From contig JAJFHB010000313.1 in assembly GCA_021775795.1 (NCBI GenBank), positions 1 to 6,766 on the forward strand: DNA of 6,766 nt. The letters are read 5' to 3'. Every line of letters begins with the position of its first letter. Within the stretch, counting starts at the first letter, position 1. Below are positions 1-6,466 of this stretch, in pieces. The notes beneath the pieces were generated by a model. The model saw only the letters and a program-made list of their open reading frames with translations, searched no databases and was not told the origin of the DNA. A program made the position numbers and the translations under genes. This stretch comes from Hyphomicrobiales bacterium (GTDB taxonomy: Bacteria > Pseudomonadota > Alphaproteobacteria > Rhizobiales > JAJFHB01).

Positions 1-7
1 CTGCCGG

Positions 8-373
8 TCAGGATCTGCATTTCGCCTGCAACGACCAAATGGAAGAGCTTGTGTATGCGGCGGTCCCATCCACAATCTGGGCCCGTTGCCCCTGCGCACA
101 GGCGAAGTGCGACACCGCAGACGTTCCAACCTGAATGGACGTATCCCGGTCGCTGCTGCCACCCGAAAGCGGTTGTCCAGGGCGGGTTACCTTGACATCA
201 AATCCCGACAGGGAATTGGAATATTGAAAGGCGACTTCATAGCGCTGGTTGTTGAATTCCACAGGTTCGCGGTACTCAACGCCAGCCGCGGAATACTCGC
301 TCCACGTCGTTGTCTGACAGCCCGTCAGCAACAAGGCGGTTGAACAAAGAACTATTGTCAGTTTACAGCGCAT
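8..373 (-). CDS. Small secreted lipoprotein of unknown function
   Basis: A 121-residue protein with a textbook lipoprotein signal peptide: a short basic start (MRCK), a hydrophobic stretch, then the lipobox LLTGC with the lipidated cysteine at residue 19. The mature part is about 103 residues, polar, with no further membrane segment, so it is probably anchored to the periplasmic face of a membrane. Two cysteines remain in the mature protein (about residues 92 and 119) and could form a disulfide near the C-terminus. The ATG is preceded on its own strand by a GGGA-like sequence about 4 bases upstream. I recognise no family. The gene is divergent from the PhzF-family gene. Lipoprotein status is read from the sequence; the function is unknown. 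Confidence 0.8.
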   Translation of the reverse strand: MRCKLTIVLCSTALLLTGCQTTTWSEYSAAGVEYREPVEFNNQRYEVAFQYSNSLSGFDVKVTRPGQPLSGGSSDRDTSIQVGTSAVSHFACAQGQRAQIVDGTAAYTSSSIWSLQAKCRS

Positions 374-451
374 AGCGTCCCGTCCAGCTGTAGCGTTTCA
401 ATCTGAAAGCGTCATACAGCAAATCCCCACTCCTTTGAAGCATTGTGGTCG

Positions 452-480
452 ATAATCACCAAGTCTTCATTTGCTTTCAA
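452..480 (-). promoter_or_regulatory. Candidate sigma-70-type promoter for the lipoprotein gene
   Basis: On the minus strand a TTGAAA -35 element (480-475) and a GATTAT -10 element (457-452) are separated by 17 bases. Transcription would start near 445, giving a leader of about 70 bases. They match the consensus at 5/6 and 4/6 positions. This is read by eye, without experimental support. Confidence 0.35.
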
Positions 481-508
481 ACGGGATGGACGAACCATAC
501 CCGGGGAT

Positions 509-538
509 ATGTCAGCTCCATCTCCCTTGTTGTATAAT
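509..538 (+). promoter_or_regulatory. Candidate sigma-70-type promoter for the PhzF-family gene
   Basis: A perfect TATAAT -10 hexamer lies at 533-538, with a 4/6 match (ATGTCA) to the -35 consensus at 509-514, spacer 18. The predicted start is near 545, about 30 bases before the ATG at 576. Because the promoter lies inside the upstream in-frame extension that begins at 471, it argues that translation starts at 576. Confidence 0.45.
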
Positions 539-575
539 CCTGCAAGGACCAGTGTCATCAGATGAGCAACAAGAA

Positions 576-1385
576 ATGAAATTGCCAAACTACACCGTTG
601 CAGCCTTCACCGGTCAGGGGCTTGCGGGCAATCCTGCTGCTGTGTGTCCGCTGGATGCATGGTTGCCAGCCCCGGTGATGCAGGCAATTGCCCACCACAA
701 TGCCTTGCCGGAAACCGCGTTCTTTGTGGAAAGCGACGGGATTTTTACCATCCGCTGGTTTACGCCGACCCATGAAGCAAACATGTGCGGTCACGCAACC
801 CTTGCATCTACGTGGGCACTGCGTCACCTGCTTGGCCGCACAGATGAACAGTTCGAATTCCGCTCGGCCTTCGGCTATGAGATGACCGCAGTTGTAGGAG
901 ATGAATTTATCACGCTGGACTTCCCCGCCGGTCAGCTTGCCCCCTCAAAAAGCGAGGCTCCAGCACGTGCCCTCGGAGTAAGCGTAGAGGAAACGCTTCT
1001 GGGACAGAGCTGGGTTTGCCGGTTGAGCAACGAAGCCACTGTCCGTTCCTATGAGCCGGATATTGAGGCAATTGGCACTCTGGCCGAAGACGGCATCATC
1101 ATCACCGCAAAGGGCGAAAATTGCGATTTCGTCTCCCGCTATTTTACGCCGCAATCCGGTATTCCGGAAGATCCGGTCACGGGCTACGCACATACACTTC
1201 TGGTGCCATACTGGGCAAAAAAACTGAACCGGAAGAAGCTCCATGCCCTGCAGGTATCGAGGCGCGGTGGCGAGCTTTTCTGTGAGTTGAGAGGGGAACG
1301 GGTCCTCATGCAGGGCCGCGCCAGCTTGGAAAGTGAAGGTGCGCTCATCATCGACGCAGAAAGTGGCACAATCGAACCGCTTTAG
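576..1385 (+). CDS. PhzF family phenazine biosynthesis-like isomerase/epimerase
   Basis: A 269-residue cytosolic protein of the PhzF family, which share a diaminopimelate-epimerase-like two-lobed fold and catalyse metal- and cofactor-free isomerisations. The usual landmarks are present: the N-terminal AFTGQGLAGNPAAV block (residues 10-23), the catalytic-glutamate motif NALPETAF with Glu46, the CGHATLAS motif (71-78), and EDPVTGYAH (198-206), where most relatives have a small residue in place of Tyr204. The frame stays open upstream to 471, but family alignment and a TATAAT box at 533-538 favour the ATG at 576; a GTG at 552 is a weaker alternative. The ribosome binding site is weak. Most PhzF homologues are not in phenazine clusters, and none is seen here, so the substrate is unknown. 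Family assignment is very secure. Confidence 0.93.
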   Translation: MKLPNYTVAAFTGQGLAGNPAAVCPLDAWLPAPVMQAIAHHNALPETAFFVESDGIFTIRWFTPTHEANMCGHATLASTWALRHLLGRTDEQFEFRSAFGYEMTAVVGDEFITLDFPAGQLAPSKSEAPARALGVSVEETLLGQSWVCRLSNEATVRSYEPDIEAIGTLAEDGIIITAKGENCDFVSRYFTPQSGIPEDPVTGYAHTLLVPYWAKKLNRKKLHALQVSRRGGELFCELRGERVLMQGRASLESEGALIIDAESGTIEPL

Positions 1386-1401
1386 TGTTTCTCAATGTGT
1401 G

Positions 1402-1420
1402 GAGGTTCACTCGCAACCTC
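1402..1420. repeat. Small inverted repeat between convergent genes
   Basis: GAGGTT (1402-1407) and AACCTC (1415-1420) form a perfect 6-bp stem with a 7-base loop. It sits in the 58-bp gap between the convergent phzF-like and small-protein genes, so it could help end transcription from either side. There is no T-run on either strand, so it is not a canonical intrinsic terminator. Confidence 0.3.
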
Positions 1421-1443
1421 ATCGGCTGCCCGGGATTGCTTGT

Positions 1444-1638
1444 TTAAGCAGAACCACCTGCGGCCAAAGGCATATGCCCTGCCGAACGCGATACTTTCTC
1501 GACAACGCGGTTGCGCAACGTTGTCATGCTCGTGCCAATGCTTTCAATAATCAACCAGAAAGCCCTGGAACGCTCCAGATGCGCCCGTTCGACATACATC
1601 TTCATTTCGTCTGCGCTGGGATATTGATTATTGCTCAT
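1444..1638 (-). CDS. Small conserved-looking helical protein, unknown function
   Basis: A 64-residue protein whose start is well supported: GAGGAA lies about 6-8 bases upstream of the ATG on the minus strand, and a TATAAA -10 element is found further up. The N-terminal part (PSADEMKMYVERAHLERSRA, residues 7-26) is charged and probably helical. It is followed by a more hydrophobic amphipathic stretch (FWLIIESIGTSM, 27-38), then a basic segment and a small-residue tail. There is no signal peptide or clear membrane helix. The pattern of a proline, an acidic 'AE/DE' helix and an Ala/Arg-rich helix recalls short alphaproteobacterial proteins such as the RSP_7527 group, but I cannot confirm membership. 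The gene converges on the phzF-like gene and diverges from lysR. The overlapping plus-strand open frame is not credible. The function is unknown. Confidence 0.72.
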   Translation of the reverse strand: MSNNQYPSADEMKMYVERAHLERSRAFWLIIESIGTSMTTLRNRVVEKVSRSAGHMPLAAGGSA

Positions 1639-1665
1639 GTGCTTTTCCTCAATTAAGCTTCGCTT

Positions 1666-1683
1666 GACACGACCTTGAGTGTC
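1666..1683. repeat. Dyad in lysR upstream region, possible operator
   Basis: GACAC (1666-1670) and GTGTC (1679-1683) form a perfect inverted repeat with an 8-base centre. It lies upstream of lysR in the spacer shared with the small gene. LysR-type regulators commonly bind dyads in such divergent spacers to autoregulate. Assigning this dyad to the adjacent regulator is inference. Confidence 0.3.
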
Positions 1684-1699
1684 TTCGCCTGTTACATGC

Positions 1700-1729
1700 T
1701 TTATATGTGCGGGAAACGGGCACTTACAA
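1700..1729 (-). promoter_or_regulatory. Candidate sigma-70-type promoter for the small-protein gene
   Basis: On the minus strand a TTGTAA -35 element (1729-1724) and a TATAAA -10 element (1705-1700) have an 18-base spacer. They match the consensus at 4/6 and 5/6. Transcription would start near 1693, giving a leader of about 55 bases. Confidence 0.4.
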
Positions 1730-1765
1730 ACGAGAAATTACGCACTTCAGACAAGGTGAGCTTAC

Positions 1766-2704
1766 TTGAAACAATACCGGGAACTGCCGTTGGGAGCCTT
1801 GCGGGCGTTTGAAGCTGCAGCACGGCACTTAAGCTTCAAGAACGCAGCGGAAGAGCTCAGCGTGACACCGGCAGCGTTAAGTTTTCAGATCCGAAATCTC
1901 GAAGAACTGCTGGCCCACAAATTGTTTGATCGCGGCAACCGGACGATCGCTCTTACAGCTGATGGAGAGCGCCTGTTTCCCGGCGTACGGGAAGGCTTCG
2001 AGAAGCTTGCAGGGGCTGTGGACCAGCTTGACCAGGGTGGTGACGAGAGCATTCTGGATATCAGTGTCGGGCCGGCCTTTGCAACAAAGTGGCTGACACC
2101 TCGTCTCATCCATTTTCTCGAGCGCCACCCGGACATTGACCCACGCATTTCAGCAACTCTGAAGCAGACGGATTTTGATCGCGAGCAGACCGATGTGGCG
2201 ATCCGCTTTGGTGCAGGCCCCTACCCCGGTCTGCGTATGATCACGTTGCTCGAAGATTCGGTCACACCCATGTGCAGCCCGGAAATGCTCACCGGCCCGC
2301 CAGCAATAATCAGACCAGAAGATCTGCACCATCACACCTTGATCCATGACGATTCGCTTTTGCCGTTCCCGGGTGCCCCTGACTGGGCAAGCTGGTTTGA
2401 AGCGGTGGGTATTGAACAGCCCGATCTTGGCCGTGGCCTGCACTTCAACCACGCAGATCACGCTCTTGATGCCGCCATTGAAGGCAATGGCGTCGTCCTG
2501 GGCCGAACCGTTCTCGCTGAGCGCGACCTTCGATTGGGCCGTCTTGTCGCTCCCTTTGATGTGAAACTTCCTCTCACACAACGCTTCAGACTGGTCTATC
2601 GCGAAGGCCTCGACGACAGACCCAAAATCGCGGCCTTCAGAGAATGGTTGCTGGCTGAAATCGGATCGGCAGATACAATGATGACGGGCCCTTCGGAACA
2701 ATGA
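1766..2704 (+). CDS. LysR family transcriptional regulator, GcvA-like
   Basis: A 312-residue LysR-type regulator of normal family length. The N-terminal winged helix-turn-helix is clear: PLGALRAFEAAARHLSF (residues 8-24), the recognition region NAAEELSVTPAALSFQI (26-42), then ELLAHKLFDR and LTADGERLFP of the wing and linker. Residues from about 90 to the end form the periplasmic-binding-like effector domain. Blocks such as DWASWFEAVGI, ALDAAIEGNGVVLG and GRLVAPF are typical of the GcvA-like subgroup, which often controls amino acid metabolism. The start is a TTG with AAGGTGAG five bases upstream. Only 43 bp separate its stop from the downstream E1-like gene on the same strand, so co-transcription is likely and that gene is its most probable target. 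The effector is unknown. Confidence 0.93.
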   Translation: MKQYRELPLGALRAFEAAARHLSFKNAAEELSVTPAALSFQIRNLEELLAHKLFDRGNRTIALTADGERLFPGVREGFEKLAGAVDQLDQGGDESILDISVGPAFATKWLTPRLIHFLERHPDIDPRISATLKQTDFDREQTDVAIRFGAGPYPGLRMITLLEDSVTPMCSPEMLTGPPAIIRPEDLHHHTLIHDDSLLPFPGAPDWASWFEAVGIEQPDLGRGLHFNHADHALDAAIEGNGVVLGRTVLAERDLRLGRLVAPFDVKLPLTQRFRLVYREGLDDRPKIAAFREWLLAEIGSADTMMTGPSEQ

Positions 2705-2735
2705 TGTTCGCAGGGGCAAAACAGCGTTCAAGACA

Positions 2736-2744
2736 GGCGGAAAG
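2736..2744 (+). promoter_or_regulatory. Ribosome binding site fixing a GTG start
   Basis: GGCGGAAAG lies just before the GTG at 2748, with GGCGGA about 6 bases from it. It supports that GTG as the start of the E1-like enzyme, with no in-frame ATG nearby to compete. Confidence 0.6.
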
Positions 2745-2747
2745 TGT

Positions 2748-5156
2748 GTGAGCCACCACGACACGCCGGAAAGCAAGCCGCCAATGGTGCAGGACATAAA
2801 CCTTCTCGAAGATCTTGAGCGCAAAGTTCTGTGGCTCTCTTCCCAGATAATCCATAACGCCAACCACAACCGGCCGTCGGCAGACGGGCTCAAAGTTGGC
2901 GGCCATCAGGCATCGTCTGCGTCATTGGCCACCATTATGACAGCTCTGTATTTTGCGGTGCTGCGCCCGGAAGATCGGATTGCCGTGAAGCCTCACGCAA
3001 GTCCTGTCTTCCATGCAATCCAATATCTTCTTGGCAATCAGACACTTGATAAACTTCAACAATTTCGCGGCCTTGGTGGCGCGCAGTCCTATCCATCCCG
3101 CACCAAAGACGCTGACGATGTCGATTTTTCCACAGGCTCAGTCGGCCTCGGCGTGGCCATGACGTCTTTCGCAAGCATCGTGCAGGACTACATTCGTGCC
3201 AAAGGCTGGGGCACGGACTGGCCAGAAGGGCGCATGATTGCTCTGCTCGGCGACGGCGAACTGGACGAAGGCAATATTTACGAGGCGTTGATCGAAGGCT
3301 GGAAGTACGGACTTCGAAATACCTGGTGGATCATCGACTACAACCGTCAAAGCCTCGATGCTGTCATTACCGATCGCCTCTTCCCCAAAGTGGAAAACAC
3401 CTTTGAAAACATGGGCTGGGAAGTTGCGACCCTGAAGTATGGACGAAAGCTGCAACAGGCATTTGAGCAGCCCGGTGGAGAAGCACTGCGTCAGTGGATA
3501 GACGACTGCCCAAACAGCCTCTACTCCGCCCTCACCTTCCAGGGCGCAGACGCCTGGCGAAAGCAGCTTACAGCCGACTTGCCCGGCAATCCGGACACGC
3601 TTGCGCTCATTGAGACACTCGACGATCCAGAACTGTCCACCCTCTTGACGGACCTTGGCGGCCATTGCATGGAGACGCTGCTCCAGGCGTTTGCCGCCGC
3701 CTCGAACGACCGACCCGTTTGCTTCATCTGTTACACGGTCAAGGGTCACGGTCTGCCGCTGGCAGGTCACAAGGACAACCATGCGGGCCTCATGACCCCA
3801 GAACAGATGCGTGTCTTTCGTGATGAGTGCCGGGTGATTGAGGGCCAGGAATGGGATCGCACCGCGGGCCTGCAACGGCCGCACGACGAGGTTGAGGCAT
3901 ACCTGTCGAACGTTGACTTCAATCAGCGTGGCAAACGGCGGCGGAAGGCTGCTCACATTCCTGTTGGCGACCTGCCCTTGCCGGCCATAAAGGGCTCAAT
4001 GTCCACACAGGAAGGTTTCGGCAAGCTGCTTGATCAGATTGCACGCAGCGAAACACGTCTGGCTGAACGCATTGTCACGACTTCCCCGGATGTCACCGTA
4101 TCCACAAATCTTGGGCCCTGGGTAAACCGGCGCGGCATCTTCTCGAAGCAGAGCAAGGAGGATGTTTTTCAGATCCGCAAGCTAATGTCGGGGCAGCGAT
4201 GGTCTTCAGGACCGGACGGCCAGCATATTGAACTTGGCATCGCGGAAAACAATCTCTTCATTATGCTTGCCGCAGCCGGCCTGTCTCACGAGCTTTTCGG
4301 GGAACGGCTGCTTCCCGTCGGTACATTGTACGATCCATTCATACAACGCGGTCTCGATGCCTTGAACTATGCCTGTTACCAGGACGCGCGTTTTATTCTG
4401 GCGGCAACACCTTCAGGCATCACGCTTGCACCTGAGGGCGGAGCACATCAATCGGTTGGAACACCACTCATCGGCATGGCGCAGGACGGAATTGCAGCCT
4501 TCGAACCTTCATTTGTCGATGAACTCGCTGTCATCCTGGAATGGGCATTCGACTACATCCAACGCGAGCCGGCAGACGTTCCCAGTGGCGATGAATGGCT
4601 TCATGAGCGTGACGGGGGTTCGGTCTACCTGCGTCTTTCGACCCGCAATCTCGACCAGCCAGTGCGCGAAATGACGGATGAAATGCGTGACGGCATCATC
4701 CAGGGCGGATACTGGATGCGCCCGCCTGCTGAGGGTGCAACTCTGGCTGTGGTATACACCGGCGTCGTCGCCCCCGATGCTGCATCAGCCCTTGGCAGGG
4801 TTTTGAACGGCATGCCGGGAGCGGGCCTCCTCGCAGTGACATCAGCAGATCGCCTCAACGCGGGCTGGAAGGCGGCACAAACAGCACAGCAACATGGTCA
4901 ACACGATACCACATCCTATGTCGAACAGCTGCTAGCACCGCTGGATCGTAATGCCCAGATGGTCACTGTCATTGACGGTCATCCAACCACACTTTCATGG
5001 CTGGGCTCTGTTCACGGCCACAAGGTTCAGGCGCTTGGCGTCGAACATTTCGGGCAGACAGGCACGATTGAGGATCTCTACTCCATGTACCGTATTGGCG
5101 AAGAGGCAATTGTCGAAGCCTGCCTGGCAACCCGCCCCCGGCGGCGGCGTACGTAA
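2748..5156 (+). CDS. AceE-like thiamine-diphosphate enzyme (transketolase superfamily)
   Basis: An 802-residue cytosolic ThDP-dependent enzyme laid out like homodimeric pyruvate dehydrogenase E1 (AceE). The PP-domain motif GDGELDEG (168-175) runs to DYNRQSLD (197-204), giving Mg/ThDP ligands Asp169 and Asn199. GGHQASSASLATI (51-63) and KPHASPVFHA (81-90) supply histidines matching AceE His106 and His142; KDNHAGLM (342-349) matches the His407 loop. The Pyr domain has HIELGIAENN (493-502) with the activating Glu500, and EGGAHQS (563-569). The end, LGVEHFGQTGTIEDL (763-777), matches the transketolase-C domain; a basic RPRRRRT tail follows. Only about 20 residues precede the first conserved helix, against about 75 in AceE, where that segment docks E2. 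No E2 or E3 gene is present. True transketolase or DXS is less likely by alignment. The substrate (pyruvate, another 2-oxo acid or a sugar phosphate) is unknown. Confidence 0.88.
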   Translation: MSHHDTPESKPPMVQDINLLEDLERKVLWLSSQIIHNANHNRPSADGLKVGGHQASSASLATIMTALYFAVLRPEDRIAVKPHASPVFHAIQYLLGNQTLDKLQQFRGLGGAQSYPSRTKDADDVDFSTGSVGLGVAMTSFASIVQDYIRAKGWGTDWPEGRMIALLGDGELDEGNIYEALIEGWKYGLRNTWWIIDYNRQSLDAVITDRLFPKVENTFENMGWEVATLKYGRKLQQAFEQPGGEALRQWIDDCPNSLYSALTFQGADAWRKQLTADLPGNPDTLALIETLDDPELSTLLTDLGGHCMETLLQAFAAASNDRPVCFICYTVKGHGLPLAGHKDNHAGLMTPEQMRVFRDECRVIEGQEWDRTAGLQRPHDEVEAYLSNVDFNQRGKRRRKAAHIPVGDLPLPAIKGSMSTQEGFGKLLDQIARSETRLAERIVTTSPDVTVSTNLGPWVNRRGIFSKQSKEDVFQIRKLMSGQRWSSGPDGQHIELGIAENNLFIMLAAAGLSHELFGERLLPVGTLYDPFIQRGLDALNYACYQDARFILAATPSGITLAPEGGAHQSVGTPLIGMAQDGIAAFEPSFVDELAVILEWAFDYIQREPADVPSGDEWLHERDGGSVYLRLSTRNLDQPVREMTDEMRDGIIQGGYWMRPPAEGATLAVVYTGVVAPDAASALGRVLNGMPGAGLLAVTSADRLNAGWKAAQTAQQHGQHDTTSYVEQLLAPLDRNAQMVTVIDGHPTTLSWLGSVHGHKVQALGVEHFGQTGTIEDLYSMYRIGEEAIVEACLATRPRRRRT

Positions 5157-5173
5157 ACTTTGAAACATTCCCC

Positions 5174-5205
5174 TCATTTGTTGACTTCAAATGATCGGCA
5201 TCATT
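5174..5205. repeat. Two overlapping inverted repeats, possible operator
   Basis: TCATTTG (5174-5180) pairs with CAAATGA (5188-5194) around a 7-base centre. AATGAT (5190-5205, with ATCATT) forms a second perfect dyad around CGGC. The two share bases 5190-5194, so as RNA they would be mutually exclusive hairpins. The first encloses a TTGACT element resembling a -35 box. There is no T-run after either stem, so an operator is more likely than a terminator. The spacer 5157-5339 contains no gene I can support. Confidence 0.45.
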
Positions 5206-5339
5206 GTGTATTGACCAAACGGCGGTATTGCGCGCGTGGCGTCAGATGCTAAATTCAGGCAGGGATCGGGGCGCTTGGAAGCATAAAACAAGACTCGTGG
5301 CGGATTGCGCCAAAGGGTCGAAGTGTCAGGTTGGTGGTG

Positions 5340-6455
5340 GTGGCAAAATTCTGTTCTAAAGTGGGGGTGCTCGGCGCCGTCGCCGCCACGCTTGTGGCCG
5401 TCGTGGGCATACAACCAGCGCAAGCAGACGTGGACATCGCCATCGTCGGCCCTATGAGTGGTCTGTATGCCGAATATGGCGAGCAAATGCGCCAGGGAGC
5501 TTTGCAGGCTGCCGCCGACATCAACAGCAGCGGCGGCGTTCTGGGCACAGAGATTGACCTGAACATTGAAGATGACCAATGCGATCCAAGGCGCGCCGTC
5601 GCCATCGCAAATTTTCTGCCCGGCGACGAAGTCCGGTTGGTAGTCGGGCACTTCTGTTCTGCAGCATCGATTCCAGCCTCCAAAATCTACGAAGAAGAAG
5701 GCATTATTCAGATTACGCCCGCACCGGGCGATCCAAAACTGACCGATCAGGGTGGCGATAACATCTTTCGGATTGCCGGCCGCGAAGACCGTCAGGCAAT
5801 ACTCGGCGCCCATGTCCTCGTACACTATTTTGCCGAATCTCCCATCGCCATCGCCCATGATGGTGGAGCCTACGGATTGAGCCTCGCAAACACTGTGCAG
5901 CAGGTGCTCAACGAGCGCGGAATAACGGAAACGCTGTTTGAGGAGTATGCTCCCGGTCTTGACGACTACGGTGATCTTGTCAGGCGCCTTACGGCGGCAA
6001 ACATCGCAGCTTTGTATGTGGGCGGCAATCATGCGGACGCCGCCATCATAGTGCGGCAGATGGCCGACCGGGGCCTGCGGGCTCAAGTGATCGGTTCAGA
6101 CGCCCTTGCAACAGAGGAATTCTGGTCCATTGCCGGAGAAAGCGGTGAAGGCACGCTTTTGACCCTTCCGCTCGATCCACGCACCATAGAATCAGCGGAA
6201 CCGATCATTGCGCGGTTCCGCTCCCACAGGATCGAACCCGAAGGGGTGACGCTCTACACCTATGCAGCAATTCAGGCATGGGCTCAGGCGGTTGAAGCCG
6301 CTGGCACGTTTGAGGCCGAAGGGGTGTCGGCAGCCATGCGTAGCGAAAGCTTCCGAACTGTGCTTGGAACCATCGTATTTGATGAAAACGGCGATGTGAA
6401 TTTCCCGGGCTACGTCTGGCACAAATGGTCTAACGGCGAGTTGGTCACACCGTAA
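5340..6455 (+). CDS. LivJ/LivK-type ABC transporter substrate-binding protein
   Basis: A periplasmic type I binding protein, 371 residues from the GTG at 5340. A Sec signal peptide (basic start, hydrophobic core, AQA|D after residue 29) precedes DVDIAIVGPMSG. Landmarks of Leu/Ile/Val-binding proteins are visible: YGEQMRQGALQAAADIN (46-62), a Cys81-Cys106 pair spaced as in the LIVBP disulfide, GHFCSAASIPAS (103-114), IAHDGGAYG (171-179), IAGESGEGTL (265-274) and FDENGDVNFPGY (348-358). The start is ambiguous: TTG at 5331 and GTGs at 5334, 5337 and 5340 are consecutive in-frame codons, and CAGG at 5327-5330 best suits 5337 or 5340. No permease or ATPase gene is in the window, so it must share a transporter or be an orphan. 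Several ligand-site positions differ from LIVBP, so the substrate need not be a branched-chain amino acid. Confidence 0.9.
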   Translation: MAKFCSKVGVLGAVAATLVAVVGIQPAQADVDIAIVGPMSGLYAEYGEQMRQGALQAAADINSSGGVLGTEIDLNIEDDQCDPRRAVAIANFLPGDEVRLVVGHFCSAASIPASKIYEEEGIIQITPAPGDPKLTDQGGDNIFRIAGREDRQAILGAHVLVHYFAESPIAIAHDGGAYGLSLANTVQQVLNERGITETLFEEYAPGLDDYGDLVRRLTAANIAALYVGGNHADAAIIVRQMADRGLRAQVIGSDALATEEFWSIAGESGEGTLLTLPLDPRTIESAEPIIARFRSHRIEPEGVTLYTYAAIQAWAQAVEAAGTFEAEGVSAAMRSESFRTVLGTIVFDENGDVNFPGYVWHKWSNGELVTP

Positions 6456-6466
6456 CCGGGTTCGGA

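Noticed and set aside
86..343. An 85-codon plus-strand frame opposite the lipoprotein gene
   Set aside because: Arg-rich translation without features; the lipobox-containing minus-strand frame explains the region.
576..1385. Phenazine biosynthesis cluster
   Set aside because: Only a PhzF-fold protein is present; none of the other phz genes is in the window, and PhzF homologues are widespread in bacteria that make no phenazine.
1402..1420. Intrinsic terminator between the convergent genes
   Set aside because: The 6-bp hairpin has no T-run on either side, so it is listed only as an inverted repeat.
1333..1656. A 107-codon plus-strand frame overlapping the end of the phzF-like gene
   Set aside because: It overlaps phzF out of frame and lies antisense to the better-supported small gene with a strong ribosome binding site.
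1664..1706. Plus-strand promoter for lysR using TTGACA at 1664-1669
   Set aside because: The -35 hexamer is perfect, but no acceptable -10 lies at 16-18 bases; the nearest AT-rich hexamers are too far away or match poorly.
2150..2893. A 247-codon open frame on the minus strand across lysR and the E1-like start
   Set aside because: It overlaps two secure genes and the translation is low-complexity basic sequence without family features.
3138..3956. A 272-codon open frame on the minus strand inside the E1-like gene
   Set aside because: It is antisense to strongly conserved ThDP-binding motifs, and I recognise no motif in it.
5228..5255. Promoter for the binding-protein gene (TTGCGC, 16 bases, TAAATT with an upstream TG)
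   Set aside because: The -35 matches at only 3/6 and the -10 at 4/6; too weak to list without transcript data.
5187..6086. A 299-codon open frame on the minus strand, antisense to the binding-protein gene
   Set aside because: It lies opposite a clearly recognisable LivK-type gene; its translation has no coherent domain pattern and is rich in Cys, His and Arg, as expected for a shadow frame.
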